Origin: Aureimonas sp. AU20
GTDB taxonomy: Bacteria > Pseudomonadota > Alphaproteobacteria > Rhizobiales > Rhizobiaceae
Length of the DNA: 64,000 nt
Direction of reading: 5' to 3'
Assembly: GCF_001442755.1 (NCBI RefSeq)
Contig: NZ_CP006367.1
Location: forward strand, 1,674,001 to 1,738,000
The position numbers and the translations under genes were made by a program. The notes beneath the pieces were generated by a model. That model was not told where the DNA came from. It saw only the letters and a program-made list of their open reading frames with translations, and did no database searches. Below, one piece after another: positions 41,772-52,506 of the stretch (positions within the stretch are counted from its first letter, which is position 1; each line of letters starts with the position of its first letter).

Positions 41772-43166
41772 TCAGTTGACGACGGACGTGTCTGGCGTTC
41801 CCGCCTTTCCGGGGGCAGGGGCCGGCGCGGGGTCCTTGGGCTGGGGCGTGGCGGTGGGGCCGGGCGCGGGGAGGCGGAGCTCCTCCAGGCTCGTCGTGCC
41901 GCGAAAGACGATGGCATTGTCGCGCGTGACCGGGGAGACCGCCGTGTCGCGCCCGGTCCAGTTGAACTGGTCGGCCCGGCCGGCCATGGCCGAGGTGACG
42001 ACGCCCTCGCGCACCAGCTTGTCGCGCGGCGAACCGGCCCCGCCGGCCGCCTGCTGCGGTCCGCCCAGCAACTGGTCGCCGCCATCGAGTCGGGGGTCGG
42101 CGAAGGAAACGGGGGGCGTGGCGATGGCGAGCGCGGCGTCGGCGGCGGTCGGCAGATCCTTGGCGGAGAGCTGCTGGGTGCCGAGGCTCGCCACGAAATC
42201 CTCGACATTCAGACCGAGCGCCTTGGTCACCGGCTTTTCCACGAAGAAGGCGAGCTTCTCCTGGCCCGCGCCGGTCAGCGTGATGCCGTCGGAATTGCGC
42301 AGGCGCACGCTCTGGCCGGCCGTGTCGGGGCCGGACGACACGAAGCTCCCATTGGCGTCGGTGAAGCCGTTCCAGATATCGACATATTCGCCGCCCGCCA
42401 TCAGCGCCACGGTGCGGAACACGTCGTTGAAATAGACCATGTCCTCGGTCGCGCGGTCGGCCTGGAAGGCGGGCATGCCGACCCAAAGCAGCGGCACCTT
42501 GTGGTCCCGCACGGCCTCGGCCAACGCCTTGGCGCGCTTGGCGTAGAGATCGGCCCATTCCTGGCTGCGGAGTGGCAGGGCGCCGTCCGGCGCGCGGATC
42601 GCCTGCCGGTCGTTGGCGCCCAGCATCACCACCACGGCGGCGGGCTTGGTCTCGTCGATCAGGGCGCTGATGGTGGCCGGCCAGTCGCGATGGTCGTCGC
42701 GCACGAGGCCGGAGGAGCCGTCGACGCGACTGGTGACGCGGATGTCGCGGTTGTCGGCAAAGGCGTTGTCGAGCCCCTTGGCGAGCGAGCCGGCCATGAA
42801 GTCGCCAATCACCAGGACGTTTCGCGCCGTCTCGCTCTTCTCCACCGGGCCTGACGCGGCGGCCGCCGCCGCTGCGGCCGGGGCCGCGCGCGAGGGGCTG
42901 CGCCGGGTCTGCTGCTCGGCGGGCGCCTTCTTGCGCGGCTGCTGCTTGCGGATCACGCGTTGGGGTGGTGGCGGAGCCTCGTAGACGCGGTAGGACGGCC
43001 GGCTGTTGCGCGGCGGGCCGCCGAACAGCATGTCGAGAAGCGAGCGCGGGCGGTCCTGCGCCAGAGCCTCCCAAGGCAGAAGAACCACCGCCACGGCCAG
43101 CGCGAGAACCGGGGCCAGCCTTGGACGGCCCTTGTGCTTGGCTTTGTGCGGCGTGCGGTCCGTCAT
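41772..43166 (-). CDS. SGNH-hydrolase / DUF459 exported protein
   Basis: A 464-residue protein from the ATG at 43166. A signal peptide (about residues 20-37, LALAVAVVLLPWEALAQ) is followed by a Pro/Arg/Ala-rich linker and then the SGNH core: VLVIGDFMAGSLAKGL (block I, with Asp in place of the more common Ser context), VVVMLGANDRQ (block III Asn), and late VSSGPDTAGQSVRLRNSDGI (block V). DUF459 proteins of rhizobia share this fold and are suggested to modify cell-envelope glycans. It starts 4 bases after the transglycosylase stop, supporting a peptidoglycan or envelope role. Confidence 0.85.
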   Translation of the reverse strand: MTDRTPHKAKHKGRPRLAPVLALAVAVVLLPWEALAQDRPRSLLDMLFGGPPRNSRPSYRVYEAPPPPQRVIRKQQPRKKAPAEQQTRRSPSRAAPAAAAAAAASGPVEKSETARNVLVIGDFMAGSLAKGLDNAFADNRDIRVTSRVDGSSGLVRDDHRDWPATISALIDETKPAAVVVMLGANDRQAIRAPDGALPLRSQEWADLYAKRAKALAEAVRDHKVPLLWVGMPAFQADRATEDMVYFNDVFRTVALMAGGEYVDIWNGFTDANGSFVSSGPDTAGQSVRLRNSDGITLTGAGQEKLAFFVEKPVTKALGLNVEDFVASLGTQQLSAKDLPTAADAALAIATPPVSFADPRLDGGDQLLGGPQQAAGGAGSPRDKLVREGVVTSAMAGRADQFNWTGRDTAVSPVTRDNAIVFRGTTSLEELRLPAPGPTATPQPKDPAPAPAPGKAGTPDTSVVN

Positions 43167-43170
43167 GCGA

Positions 43171-44391
43171 TCATTGTCTCCGCAGAAGCTCCAAGAGCGC
43201 CTTCGAGGCGTTGCCGTCCTCTTCCATGCCGGCCCGGCGCTGGTAGGCGGTGATGGCGGATTTCGAGCTTTCGCCGATCTTGCCGTCGATCTTTCCGTCG
43301 TAGAGCCCATGCTGGGTCAGACGCTGCTGCACTTCGTAGCGCTCTTCCATGCTCAAGGGAACGTAGCCGCGCGGCCAGGGCTGCGCGAAGGCGCCGTAGC
43401 CGGCGATCCGGTCGGCCAGATGGCCGACGGCAAGGGCGTATTTGTCGGCATTGTTGTAGCGCTTGATGACGAAGAAATTCTTGGTCATCAGGAAGGCCGG
43501 GCCGTTGGCGCCTGCTGGCAACAGCAGATTGGCGCGGTCTCCGGGCGTCGGGAAGGCGCGGTTGCTGACGCGCTTGTAGCCGAGCTGCTGCCATTGCGAC
43601 AGGGTCTTGGCGGCGCGCTCCTGCTTGGCCGCGCCGGCCGGGGCGACGACCTCGTAACCCCAGGTCTTGCCGCTCTGCCAGCCGTTCTTGCGCAGGAGAT
43701 TGGCGGCGGTGGCGAGTGCGTCCGGCACAGAGCGCCAGATGTCGGGATGGCCGTTGCCGTCCATGTCCACGGCATAGGCCTGGTAGCTTGTCGGGATGAA
43801 CTGCGTGTGGCCCATGGCACCGGCCCAGGAGCCGGTCAGCCCCTCGGGCGTGACATGGCCGTCCTGCACGATCTTGAGCGCGGCCAGAAGCTGCTGGCGC
43901 GCGAACTTGGCGCGCTTGGGGTCGAGATAGGCGAGCGTCGCCAGGGCGCGCGGCACGCTCTTCATCACGTCCTGCCGCTCCAGGATGCGGCCGTAGTTGG
44001 ATTCCATCGACCAGATGGCGAGGAGAATGTGCCGGTCGACGCCGAAGCGCTGCTCGATCCGGTCGAGCCAGGGCTTGTACTTTACCAGCATGCGCCGACC
44101 TTCGGCGACGGATTCCTCGTTCACGCGGTTGTCGAGATAGTCCCAGATCCGGTCCTGAAACTCGGGCTGGAAGCGCGCCTTCTGAATGACGTCGGGATCG
44201 GGCTCGGACACGCCGTCGAAGACCCGCTCGTAGACGCGCCGGCTGATGCCGCTGGCGACCGCCGTCTTCTGGAAGCCCACGATCCAGTTGCGAAAGCCCT
44301 GATCGGCAAGTGCGGGGCTGGCGGCCAGACTCGCTAGAACGAGCGTGGCGGCGCCAATGCGGGCGAGGCGGGCGGTGATCGGTCCAGGCAT
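43171..44391 (-). CDS. lytic murein transglycosylase (MltB type) with peptidoglycan-binding domain
   Basis: A 406-residue protein from the ATG at 44391 with a signal peptide ending ALADQGF. The SLT_2 domain spans about residues 30-325: DRHILLAIWSMESNYGRILE holds the catalytic Glu and the ES-x-Y/N motif, then LTGSWAGAMGHTQFIPTSY and AYAVDMDGNGHPDIW. The C-terminal PG_binding_1 domain is MEERYEVQQRLTQHGLYDGK followed by IGESSKSAITAYQRR. It cleaves the MurNAc-GlcNAc bond to give 1,6-anhydro ends. It is in one unit with the downstream DUF459 gene. Confidence 0.93.
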   Translation of the reverse strand: MPGPITARLARIGAATLVLASLAASPALADQGFRNWIVGFQKTAVASGISRRVYERVFDGVSEPDPDVIQKARFQPEFQDRIWDYLDNRVNEESVAEGRRMLVKYKPWLDRIEQRFGVDRHILLAIWSMESNYGRILERQDVMKSVPRALATLAYLDPKRAKFARQQLLAALKIVQDGHVTPEGLTGSWAGAMGHTQFIPTSYQAYAVDMDGNGHPDIWRSVPDALATAANLLRKNGWQSGKTWGYEVVAPAGAAKQERAAKTLSQWQQLGYKRVSNRAFPTPGDRANLLLPAGANGPAFLMTKNFFVIKRYNNADKYALAVGHLADRIAGYGAFAQPWPRGYVPLSMEERYEVQQRLTQHGLYDGKIDGKIGESSKSAITAYQRRAGMEEDGNASKALLELLRRQ

Positions 44392-44619
44392 AGGCGGATC
44401 CTTCGTCGGACTGGTCGGGGCTTTGACCTCGGAGCTTACGGACAGGATGTAAACGCTTCGTTTACCACGTCTGGACACGATAATCTGAAGTCGGTCTGGC
44501 AGCGACCACACCTTCCAGTTTTCTTGGGCTAAAACGGGGCATCGCGCCATGCCCGTCGACAGGTTATGCTTTCGTGATTTATGGGTTAGGTCGGGTCCAC
44601 CCGTTGGAAGGATGAGTGT

Positions 44620-45537
44620 ATGCGCAAGGTCAGAAAGGCCGTATTCCCAGTCGCAGGTTTGGGAACGCGGTTTCTCCCCGCCACAAAGGCCATTCCGAAG
44701 GAAATGCTGACGGTCGTCGACCGGCCGGTTATTCAGTATGTCGTCGATGAGGCCCGCCAGGCGGGGATCGAGCATCTGATCTTCGTGACGGGACGCAACA
44801 AGGGCGTCATCGAGGATTACTTCGATATTCAGGTCGAGCTGCAGAATACGCTGACCGAGCGCAACAAGCAGATCGAGCTGCAACTGCTGGACAGCATCCA
44901 GCCCAAGGCCGGCACGGCGAGCTTCACGCGCCAGCAGGCGCCGCTCGGCCTCGGCCACGCCGTCTGGTGCGCGCGCGATCTCGTCGGCCCCGAGCCCTTC
45001 GCGCTTCTCTTGCCCGACATGATCATGCAGTCCGAGGAAGGCTGCCTGAAGAAGATGGTCGAGCTCTACGAGCAGACGGGCGGCAACGTCATTTCCGTCG
45101 AGCAGTGCGACCCGGCCGAGGCCCACAAATACGGCATCGTCGGCAAGGGCGGCGAAGTCGGTTCCGGCTTCAAGGTCGACGGCATGGTCGAGAAGCCGAA
45201 GAACGAGGAAGCCCCCTCGAACTACTTCATCTCGGGCCGCTACATCCTGCAGCCGGAAATCTTCGACATTCTGTCGACGCAGGAAAAGGGCGCCGGCAAC
45301 GAGATCCAGCTGACCGACGGCATGCTGAAGCTCGCCCAGAACCAGGACTTCTTCGCCTATCCCTTCACCGGCCGCACCTTCGACTGCGGCTCCAAGGAAG
45401 GCTTCATCCAGGCGAACGTCGCCTTCGCCCTGTGGCGTCCCGACATTCGCGGCAAGGTCTTCGACAATCTGCACGAGCTGATGGCGACGGTGGAGCCGCA
45501 GGAGCGCCGCGCCACGGAGCGCAAGGCGGCGGAGTAA
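44620..45537 (+). CDS. galU: UTP-glucose-1-phosphate uridylyltransferase
   Basis: A 305-residue nucleotidyltransferase preceded by GGAAGGA. It opens with [20 protein letters not shown], the nucleotide-binding signature of GalU, then [44 protein letters not shown] (metal Asp) and [20 protein letters not shown]. It makes UDP-glucose for exopolysaccharide, lipopolysaccharide and cyclic glucans. The next genes on the other strand include an outer-membrane barrel protein. A perfect terminator follows. Confidence 0.97.
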   Translation: MRKVRKAVFPVAGLGTRFLPATKAIPKEMLTVVDRPVIQYVVDEARQAGIEHLIFVTGRNKGVIEDYFDIQVELQNTLTERNKQIELQLLDSIQPKAGTASFTRQQAPLGLGHAVWCARDLVGPEPFALLLPDMIMQSEEGCLKKMVELYEQTGGNVISVEQCDPAEAHKYGIVGKGGEVGSGFKVDGMVEKPKNEEAPSNYFISGRYILQPEIFDILSTQEKGAGNEIQLTDGMLKLAQNQDFFAYPFTGRTFDCGSKEGFIQANVAFALWRPDIRGKVFDNLHELMATVEPQERRATERKAAE

Positions 45538-45560
45538 CGTCCCCCTCCATCCTTATCGAA

Positions 45561-45585
45561 AGGGGCGCCGTCGGCGCCCCTTTTT
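45561..45585 (+). terminator. intrinsic terminator after galU
   Basis: GGGGCGCC-GTC-GGCGCCCC forms a perfect eight-pair stem with a three-base loop followed by five T. Confidence 0.9.
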
Positions 45586-45619
45586 CATTCGGGCCGGTTT
45601 TCGTTCGGGGCTGGGCGCC

Positions 45620-47344
45620 TCAGTTCTGGAGGCGCACGCCAAGGCGCACGGAATTGGCGTCGTAGCTGTTGCCGGCAAAGGCGGCTTCGAACCGGTCGTA
45701 GCGATAAAGGCCGGTCAGCGCGAGATGCCGGTTCAGCCAGTAGGTGAACCCCGCTTCGCTGCTATAGACATATTCGTTGGCCAATCGCTCGCGGTCGCGA
45801 AGCCCGGCGATGAGCGTGCCGTTGAGGTCCAGCCGCGCGGTGGCGCGGTGACGAAGGCCGAGGCTGATCTGATAAAGCGTCGCCGTGTCGAGCCCCGTGG
45901 TCTCGGGCTCGAAGAAGGTCGCGCCGCGCAGGGTCACGTCGGTTCCGCGCCGGGGCGACCAGTTGAGAAGCGCGTCGATCGTCGGGCTGCCGATGGTCGG
46001 CAGGCTGTCGTCGTCCGGCAGGTTCCAGGCATAGCCGAGCGCGAGTTCGCCCGAAAACTTCTCGCCGCGATCGAAGCCGAGACCGCCGCGCAGCGCGGGG
46101 ATGAGGCTGTCCCGGCTGAGCCCGCCCGTCGTCGCGCGGTCGAAGACGCGGCGGCCGAGGCTGGCTGCAAGAAACGGATGCAGCGCGGCGCGCTCGCTCA
46201 GCGTCGCCTTGAGGCCCGCCGTGTAGGTCGTGAAGCTGTCGTCCAGCGAGCGGTTGCCGCCGGCCCGGTCCGACAGGTCGTCGCGCACGGCCTGCAGCGA
46301 GGCGGTCGTGTCGAGCTGGCCGAAGCGCTTGTCGAGTTCAGCCCCGAAGGAATAGCGCAGAACATCGGCGCGCGAAGTGGCGTCCTGCGCCACGCCCGCC
46401 GTCAGATCGTCCTGCCGGCTGAAGGACACGGCGCCGCGCAGCACCGCCGTCGTGTCGCGCGTGAGATCCAGCCGCAGCCGGCCGTCCGCGTCGATCTGTG
46501 GTTCCTCCTCCAGCGGGCCGGCGAAGTTGCGCCGGTAGGTCGCGGCGGCGTTCAGCTCGGCCTCGTGGCGGGACCAGTCCGAGATCAGTCGGGCCGCGAG
46601 CGTGGTCTGGCTGAACGCGCCCTTCACGCCGTCGCGCGATACGGTGAGATTGTCCGACACGCCGAGGCTCTGGTCGAGCGTGAGATAGCCGAGGAACGAG
46701 CCGATGCGCGTGCCGAGCGGCGCGAAGGGCTCAGCCGTGCGGGCGCCGGGCACGATGCGGCGCAGGCTGGTGAGCCCGTCGGTCAGGCGCCGATTGCCGA
46801 TTTCGTCGAGCGTCGGGCTGCGAACCGGGCCGATCGCCTGAAAGAGGCTGGGCGCGCTGGCCTCCGCCGCCTCATCCCGCACGGGCGCGGTGCGGCGGGG
46901 CGGCGCCTCGACATCTTCCGCTTCCGCCGCGCGTGCCGCCGCCGGATCGCGCCGGTTTTCCCGCTGCGAAACGCCGGGATTGTCCAGAAGGCTGGGCGCG
47001 GCGTCCGGCAGACGGGTGGAGGGGCCGCTGTCCGGCCGCTCCGAGCCGAGGCGCGCGCCGCGCCCGGTGGAAAGATCCAGGCTGCCGGGGTCCATGGGCG
47101 GGGCGAGAGAGGGGCTTTGCGAGCGCAAGGGCGCCACGAGCCGCTGGTCCGACAGACGGCCGTCGCCGTTTGCGAGCGAGCTTGGCGTGCCGCTTGCTGC
47201 ATCGGAATCGTCCGTGCCCGCGGCTGCGCTGGAGGCGGCCGAGGTCGATCCCTGCTGGCCGAGGCTCGTGCCGGACAGGAGAGCCAGGCCGCAGGCGGCC
47301 AGAATTCCGCAAGCGACAGCGCGGTGTCGAACCCAGACGGCCAT
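45620..47344 (-). CDS. outer-membrane beta-barrel protein (BBP2_2-like)
   Basis: A 574-residue protein with a signal peptide (about residues 1-29, ending TSLGQ). Residues 30-190 are a disordered Pro/Ser/Asp-rich region. From about residue 200 alternating amphipathic strands (GSFLGYLTLDQSLGVSDNLT, ATYRRNFAGPLEEEP, LRLDLTRDTTAVLRGAVSF) continue to the end, finishing with DANSVRLGVRLQN, a typical outer-membrane C-terminal strand. The repeated pattern resembles the BBP2_2 barrels found beside exopolysaccharide loci. Function, probably export of a polymer or structural, is not shown. Confidence 0.82.
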   Translation of the reverse strand: MAVWVRHRAVACGILAACGLALLSGTSLGQQGSTSAASSAAAGTDDSDAASGTPSSLANGDGRLSDQRLVAPLRSQSPSLAPPMDPGSLDLSTGRGARLGSERPDSGPSTRLPDAAPSLLDNPGVSQRENRRDPAAARAAEAEDVEAPPRRTAPVRDEAAEASAPSLFQAIGPVRSPTLDEIGNRRLTDGLTSLRRIVPGARTAEPFAPLGTRIGSFLGYLTLDQSLGVSDNLTVSRDGVKGAFSQTTLAARLISDWSRHEAELNAAATYRRNFAGPLEEEPQIDADGRLRLDLTRDTTAVLRGAVSFSRQDDLTAGVAQDATSRADVLRYSFGAELDKRFGQLDTTASLQAVRDDLSDRAGGNRSLDDSFTTYTAGLKATLSERAALHPFLAASLGRRVFDRATTGGLSRDSLIPALRGGLGFDRGEKFSGELALGYAWNLPDDDSLPTIGSPTIDALLNWSPRRGTDVTLRGATFFEPETTGLDTATLYQISLGLRHRATARLDLNGTLIAGLRDRERLANEYVYSSEAGFTYWLNRHLALTGLYRYDRFEAAFAGNSYDANSVRLGVRLQN

Positions 47345-47535
47345 GCTCGGTCGGTGTCCTTAGCCTTCGCGCCGGATTGTCCGGCCAAACCAAATCTCAC
47401 CAAAAGGTAAACCAGCATGGTTAAACCAACCTTGCGGCGGTGTAGGTCGAGGAAAGCGCGCGGCGGTACGGCAAGCGCTTCGGCGGTGGCATTCCCGGCC
47501 TCCGGCGGGTAGGACACGCGCATCGGCAATCCGAA

Positions 47536-48528
47536 ATGGCGTTCCTCATGTCCGAGCTTACCCCCTCCGCCGGCATCGCATCGGCGCTTCGCACGGTGGC
47601 GACCGAGGCCGAAGGTCTGCGCGAACTGGCTCTGGCCTTGCAGGGGCCGCTCGGGCCCGCCTTCGAACAGGCGGTGGCGCGCATCGCCGCCGTGCCCGGA
47701 CGGGTGATCGTCACCGGCATCGGCAAGAGCGGCCATATCGGCGCCAAGATCGCCGCCACCTTCGCCTCCACCGGCACGCCGGCCTCCTTCGTCCACGCGG
47801 CGGAGGCCAATCACGGCGATCTCGGTATGATCGCCTCGGGGGACGTGGTGCTGGCACTGTCGAAGGGGGGAGAAAGCGCGGAGCTGAAAAGCATCATCGC
47901 CTATACCCGCCGCTTTTCCATCCCGCTCGTGGCCATCACTGCCGCCGGCGACTCCACGCTTGGGCGGGAGGCCGATCTCGTGCTCCTCCTGCCGCCGGTC
48001 GAGGAGGCCTGTCCGCACGGGCTGGCGCCGACCACGTCGACGCTGATGCAACTGGCGCTAGGCGATGCGCTCGCAGTGGCGCTCCTGGAAGCGCGGGGCT
48101 TCTCGCCGAGCGATTTTCGCGTCTTCCACCCCGGCGGCAAGCTCGGCGCCATCCTCACCCATGTCGGCGACATCATGCATCGCGGCGAGGCCATGCCGCT
48201 CGTGGCGAGCGGCAGCTCCATGTCGGAGGCTATCCTGGCGATTTCGCGCAAAGGTTTCGGCTGCGTCGCCGTGATCGGCGCGGAGGACCGGCTGCTCGGC
48301 ATCATCACCGACGGCGACCTGCGCCGCCATCTTGCGCCCGATCTCCTCAGCCGCACGGTGGACGAGGTGATGACCCGCGCGCCCAAGACGATCCGCCCCG
48401 ACATGCTGGCGGTGAAGGCGCTGGAAATCCTTAATTCCTCCAACATTACCGCATTGATGGTGGTGGAACACGAGCACCCCGTGGGCATCCTCCACCTGCA
48501 TGATCTCCTGCGGATCGGGGTGGCGTGA
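47536..48528 (+). CDS. KpsF/GutQ family arabinose-5-phosphate isomerase
   Basis: A 330-residue protein with an N-terminal SIS domain (GRVIVTGIGKSGHIGAKIAA, FVHAAEANHGDLGMI, LALSKGGESAELK, then HGLAPTTSTLMQLALGDALA) and two C-terminal CBS domains (GDIMHRGEAMPLVASGSS onward, and VDEVMTRAPKTIRPDMLA onward). These enzymes convert ribulose 5-phosphate to arabinose 5-phosphate for KDO synthesis, so it contributes to lipopolysaccharide. It lies 191 bases from the divergent barrel gene. Confidence 0.93.
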   Translation: MAFLMSELTPSAGIASALRTVATEAEGLRELALALQGPLGPAFEQAVARIAAVPGRVIVTGIGKSGHIGAKIAATFASTGTPASFVHAAEANHGDLGMIASGDVVLALSKGGESAELKSIIAYTRRFSIPLVAITAAGDSTLGREADLVLLLPPVEEACPHGLAPTTSTLMQLALGDALAVALLEARGFSPSDFRVFHPGGKLGAILTHVGDIMHRGEAMPLVASGSSMSEAILAISRKGFGCVAVIGAEDRLLGIITDGDLRRHLAPDLLSRTVDEVMTRAPKTIRPDMLAVKALEILNSSNITALMVVEHEHPVGILHLHDLLRIGVA

Positions 48529-48617
48529 CGCGACGGGGATTTACACGTATAGGTTTCATCGTTAGCCGAAAGACTTGAAGTCTTCCGGCTTTGCCGAAAC
48601 AGTCGCCATAGGCCCGA

Positions 48618-48643
48618 CCGAAGGCTGCTATGAAAGCCTTCGG
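48618..48643. repeat. perfect 9-bp stem-loop upstream of the HWE kinase
   Basis: CCGAAGGCT (48618-48626) pairs with AGCCTTCGG (48635-48643) around an eight-base loop. No T-run follows. It lies just before the kinase start and might affect its expression. Confidence 0.4.
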
Positions 48644-48694
48644 CAAGGCATGTTGCGTGGAATGACGGATAGGGGCGAGGGGAGGCGGGCACAG

Positions 48695-49843
48695 ATGGCG
48701 CCGAACGAGCCGATCAGGGCAATGCGGGTAGAAACGAACTCGATGCACGAGGATGGGGTGATCTGGGACGCCATTCGGTCGGTCGCCTGGGAGAAGACGT
48801 CGCTGGGTCCGATGGACGCCTGGCCCTTCACGCTGCGCGCCCTCCTGCGAAGCCTCCTCCTGTCGAAGCAGCCCATGTGCCTGTGGTGGGGGCCTGATCT
48901 CCTGCAGTTCCACAACGAAGCCTATCTGCCCATGCTCGGCGCGCGCGCCGACAAGTCGGTGGGCCAGCCCTTCGAGGTTCTGTGGAGCGACGTGCTCGAC
49001 GGCGTTCTGCCCTATCTCAAGGAAGCGCTGGCCGGGCGCGGCACCTGGGTCGAGGACCTGCCGCTGACCATGATGCGCAACGGCTATCCCGAGGAGACCT
49101 TCTGGTCCTTCTCCTATAGCCCGCTCTTCGACGATGTCGGGCGGATCGCCGGCGTACTCAATGTCGTGACCGAAACCACGCGGCTGATGCGCGAGCGACA
49201 GGAACTGGAAGCGCTGAACCGCAGCCTGTCCGAAAGCCTCGCGCGCCAGGAGGAGGGCGAGCGCCAGCGCCGCGTTCTCCAGCGCGAACTCTCGCACCGC
49301 ATGAAGAACACGCTGGCCATGGTGCAGGCCGTTGTGACGCAGAGCCTGCGCCACGCGACCTCGATCGAGGAAGCGACGGTGGTGGCCTCCTCGCGCATCC
49401 AGGCGCTCGGCCGCGCGCAGGACATGCTGACGGAAACCGACTGGACCATCGCCGACCTCCGCGCCGCCGTGGAAGCCGCGATCCAGCCGCATGTCGACCG
49501 GGAAGGGCGCTTCGTGCTCCAAGGGCAGACGCTCGATCTCTCGGCGCAGCAGGCCATGGGCATCGCCCTGGCGCTGCACGAGCTGGCGACCAACGCGGTG
49601 AAATACGGCGCGCTGTCGGTGGACGAGGGGCGGATTCACCTCAGCTGGGGGCAGGCCGAGGACGGCTCGTTCCAGTTCGAATGGCGCGAGGAGAACGGCC
49701 CCGAGGTGAAGCCCGCCAGCCGCAAGGGCTTCGGCACGCGCCTCACCGAACGGGTCGTGCCGGGCTATTTCAACGGTCAGGCGCAGACCGACTTCCAGCC
49801 GACCGGCGTCGTTTATCGCCTGCGCGGCCAGCTTTCGGTCTGA
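48695..49843 (+). CDS. HWE-family sensor histidine kinase with PAS domain
   Basis: About 382 residues from the ATG at 48695, chosen for GGGGAGG upstream; several in-frame ATGs lie either side. An N-terminal PAS-like region (about residues 20-150) with LWWGPDLLQFHNEAYLPML is followed by the HWE kinase core: VLQRELSHRMKNTLAMVQAV with the phospho-His, LALHELATNAVKYGALS (the N box with His and Glu), LSWGQAEDGSFQFEWRE (the W-x-E motif) and KGFGTRLTERVVPG. There is no membrane segment, so it is a soluble sensor. It has no adjacent response regulator. Confidence 0.9.
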   Translation: MAPNEPIRAMRVETNSMHEDGVIWDAIRSVAWEKTSLGPMDAWPFTLRALLRSLLLSKQPMCLWWGPDLLQFHNEAYLPMLGARADKSVGQPFEVLWSDVLDGVLPYLKEALAGRGTWVEDLPLTMMRNGYPEETFWSFSYSPLFDDVGRIAGVLNVVTETTRLMRERQELEALNRSLSESLARQEEGERQRRVLQRELSHRMKNTLAMVQAVVTQSLRHATSIEEATVVASSRIQALGRAQDMLTETDWTIADLRAAVEAAIQPHVDREGRFVLQGQTLDLSAQQAMGIALALHELATNAVKYGALSVDEGRIHLSWGQAEDGSFQFEWREENGPEVKPASRKGFGTRLTERVVPGYFNGQAQTDFQPTGVVYRLRGQLSV

Positions 49844-49847
49844 TCTG

Positions 49848-50198
49848 CTACTTCCGCAGGAGAAGCGGCGCGTCGGCGGGTTGGCCGCCGGGTCTCGTCT
49901 GCCGCTGCTCGATCGGCTGGCGAAACGGGTAGTCGGTGAAGGTGAGTGCGCACAGCGCCGCCAGCCAGAACACGCCCGCGAAAGCGGCCAACCGAATCAA
50001 AGCCGGCGAGCGCCCCAGTTTCATGAAGACGAGCGCCACGAGACCGGCCTTCGCCAGCGCGATGCCGTAGCTCGCGACGCCGTTCAGCTGCCCAAGCGGG
50101 ACGAAGGCGAGCGCGATGGTGAGCGCCAGAAGCGCCATCAGCGCCGCGCCCATCAGCAAGCCCTGCCGCCAGAGGCCGCCCTCGCGCGCCGCGCTCAC
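49848..50198 (-). CDS. cytochrome c oxidase subunit IV (caa3-type)
   Basis: A 116-residue protein with three membrane helices, of the cytochrome oxidase subunit IV (prokaryotic) family: GLLMGAALMALLALTIALAF, then the AGLVALVFMKLGRSPALIRL loop with its conserved Lys, then AAFAGVFWLAALCALTF. It is the last gene of the respiratory operon and overlaps subunit III by four bases. Subunit IV is an accessory, assembly-promoting part of haem-copper oxidases. Confidence 0.85.
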   Translation of the reverse strand: MSAAREGGLWRQGLLMGAALMALLALTIALAFVPLGQLNGVASYGIALAKAGLVALVFMKLGRSPALIRLAAFAGVFWLAALCALTFTDYPFRQPIEQRQTRPGGQPADAPLLLRK

Positions 50199-50820
50199 GC
50201 TCGGCCGCCGAGGTAAAGCAGCGGAAACAGGAAGATCCAGACGACGTCCACGAGATGCCAGTAGAGGCCGAGCGAGGGCAGGAAGCCTGATCGGCCATAG
50301 GCGAGCGAGCCCCGCCGAATGCGCCAGATCGTGATGAGCACGATCACGATGCCGATCGTCAGGTGGATCGCATGGATGCCCGTCATCACCCAGTAGAAGC
50401 CGAAGAAGAGCTGGGCGCCGGGCTCGGTCAGGGCAAAATGCGGCCCCGGCACGAGGCGTTCGGCGATGTCCTCGCGATATTCAAAGAGCTTCACCACCAG
50501 AAAGCCGAGGCCGAAGGCGGCGGTGAGAGCGAGGCAGAGGATCGTCTCGCGCTTGCGCATCTGCTCGGCCGCCTTGTCCGCCACGGCCATGGTGACGCTG
50601 GAGGCCAGGAGAATGGCGGTGTTGACGCTGCCGAGCACGATGTTGGTTTCCCGCGCGGCGGCCAGCATGCCCTCCGGGTGCAGTTGCCGGTAGACGCTGA
50701 AGGCAAGGAACGCCGAGCCGAAGAACAGGATCTCGGTGGCCAGGAAGATCCACATGCCGAAGGCGGCCGCCAGTCGCTGGCGCTCCAAGTCCTCGAAGGG
50801 CTCGTGCAGGGCCTGCCCGC

Positions 50821-50824
<4 letters not shown>
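50195..50824 (-). CDS. ctaE: cytochrome c oxidase subunit III
   Basis: A 209-residue, five-helix protein of the caa3 subunit III family. Features are MWIFLATEILFFGSAFLAF (helix with the conserved Glu), NTAILLASSVTMAVA, QLFFGFYWVMTGIHAIHLTI and LYWHLVDVVWIFLFPLLYL. The short form lacking two N-terminal helices matches caa3-type oxidases. It stabilises the catalytic subunit and its proton uptake. Both its ends overlap neighbours by ATGA. Confidence 0.95.
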
Positions 50825-52502
<1,678 letters not shown>

Positions 52503-52506
<4 letters not shown>

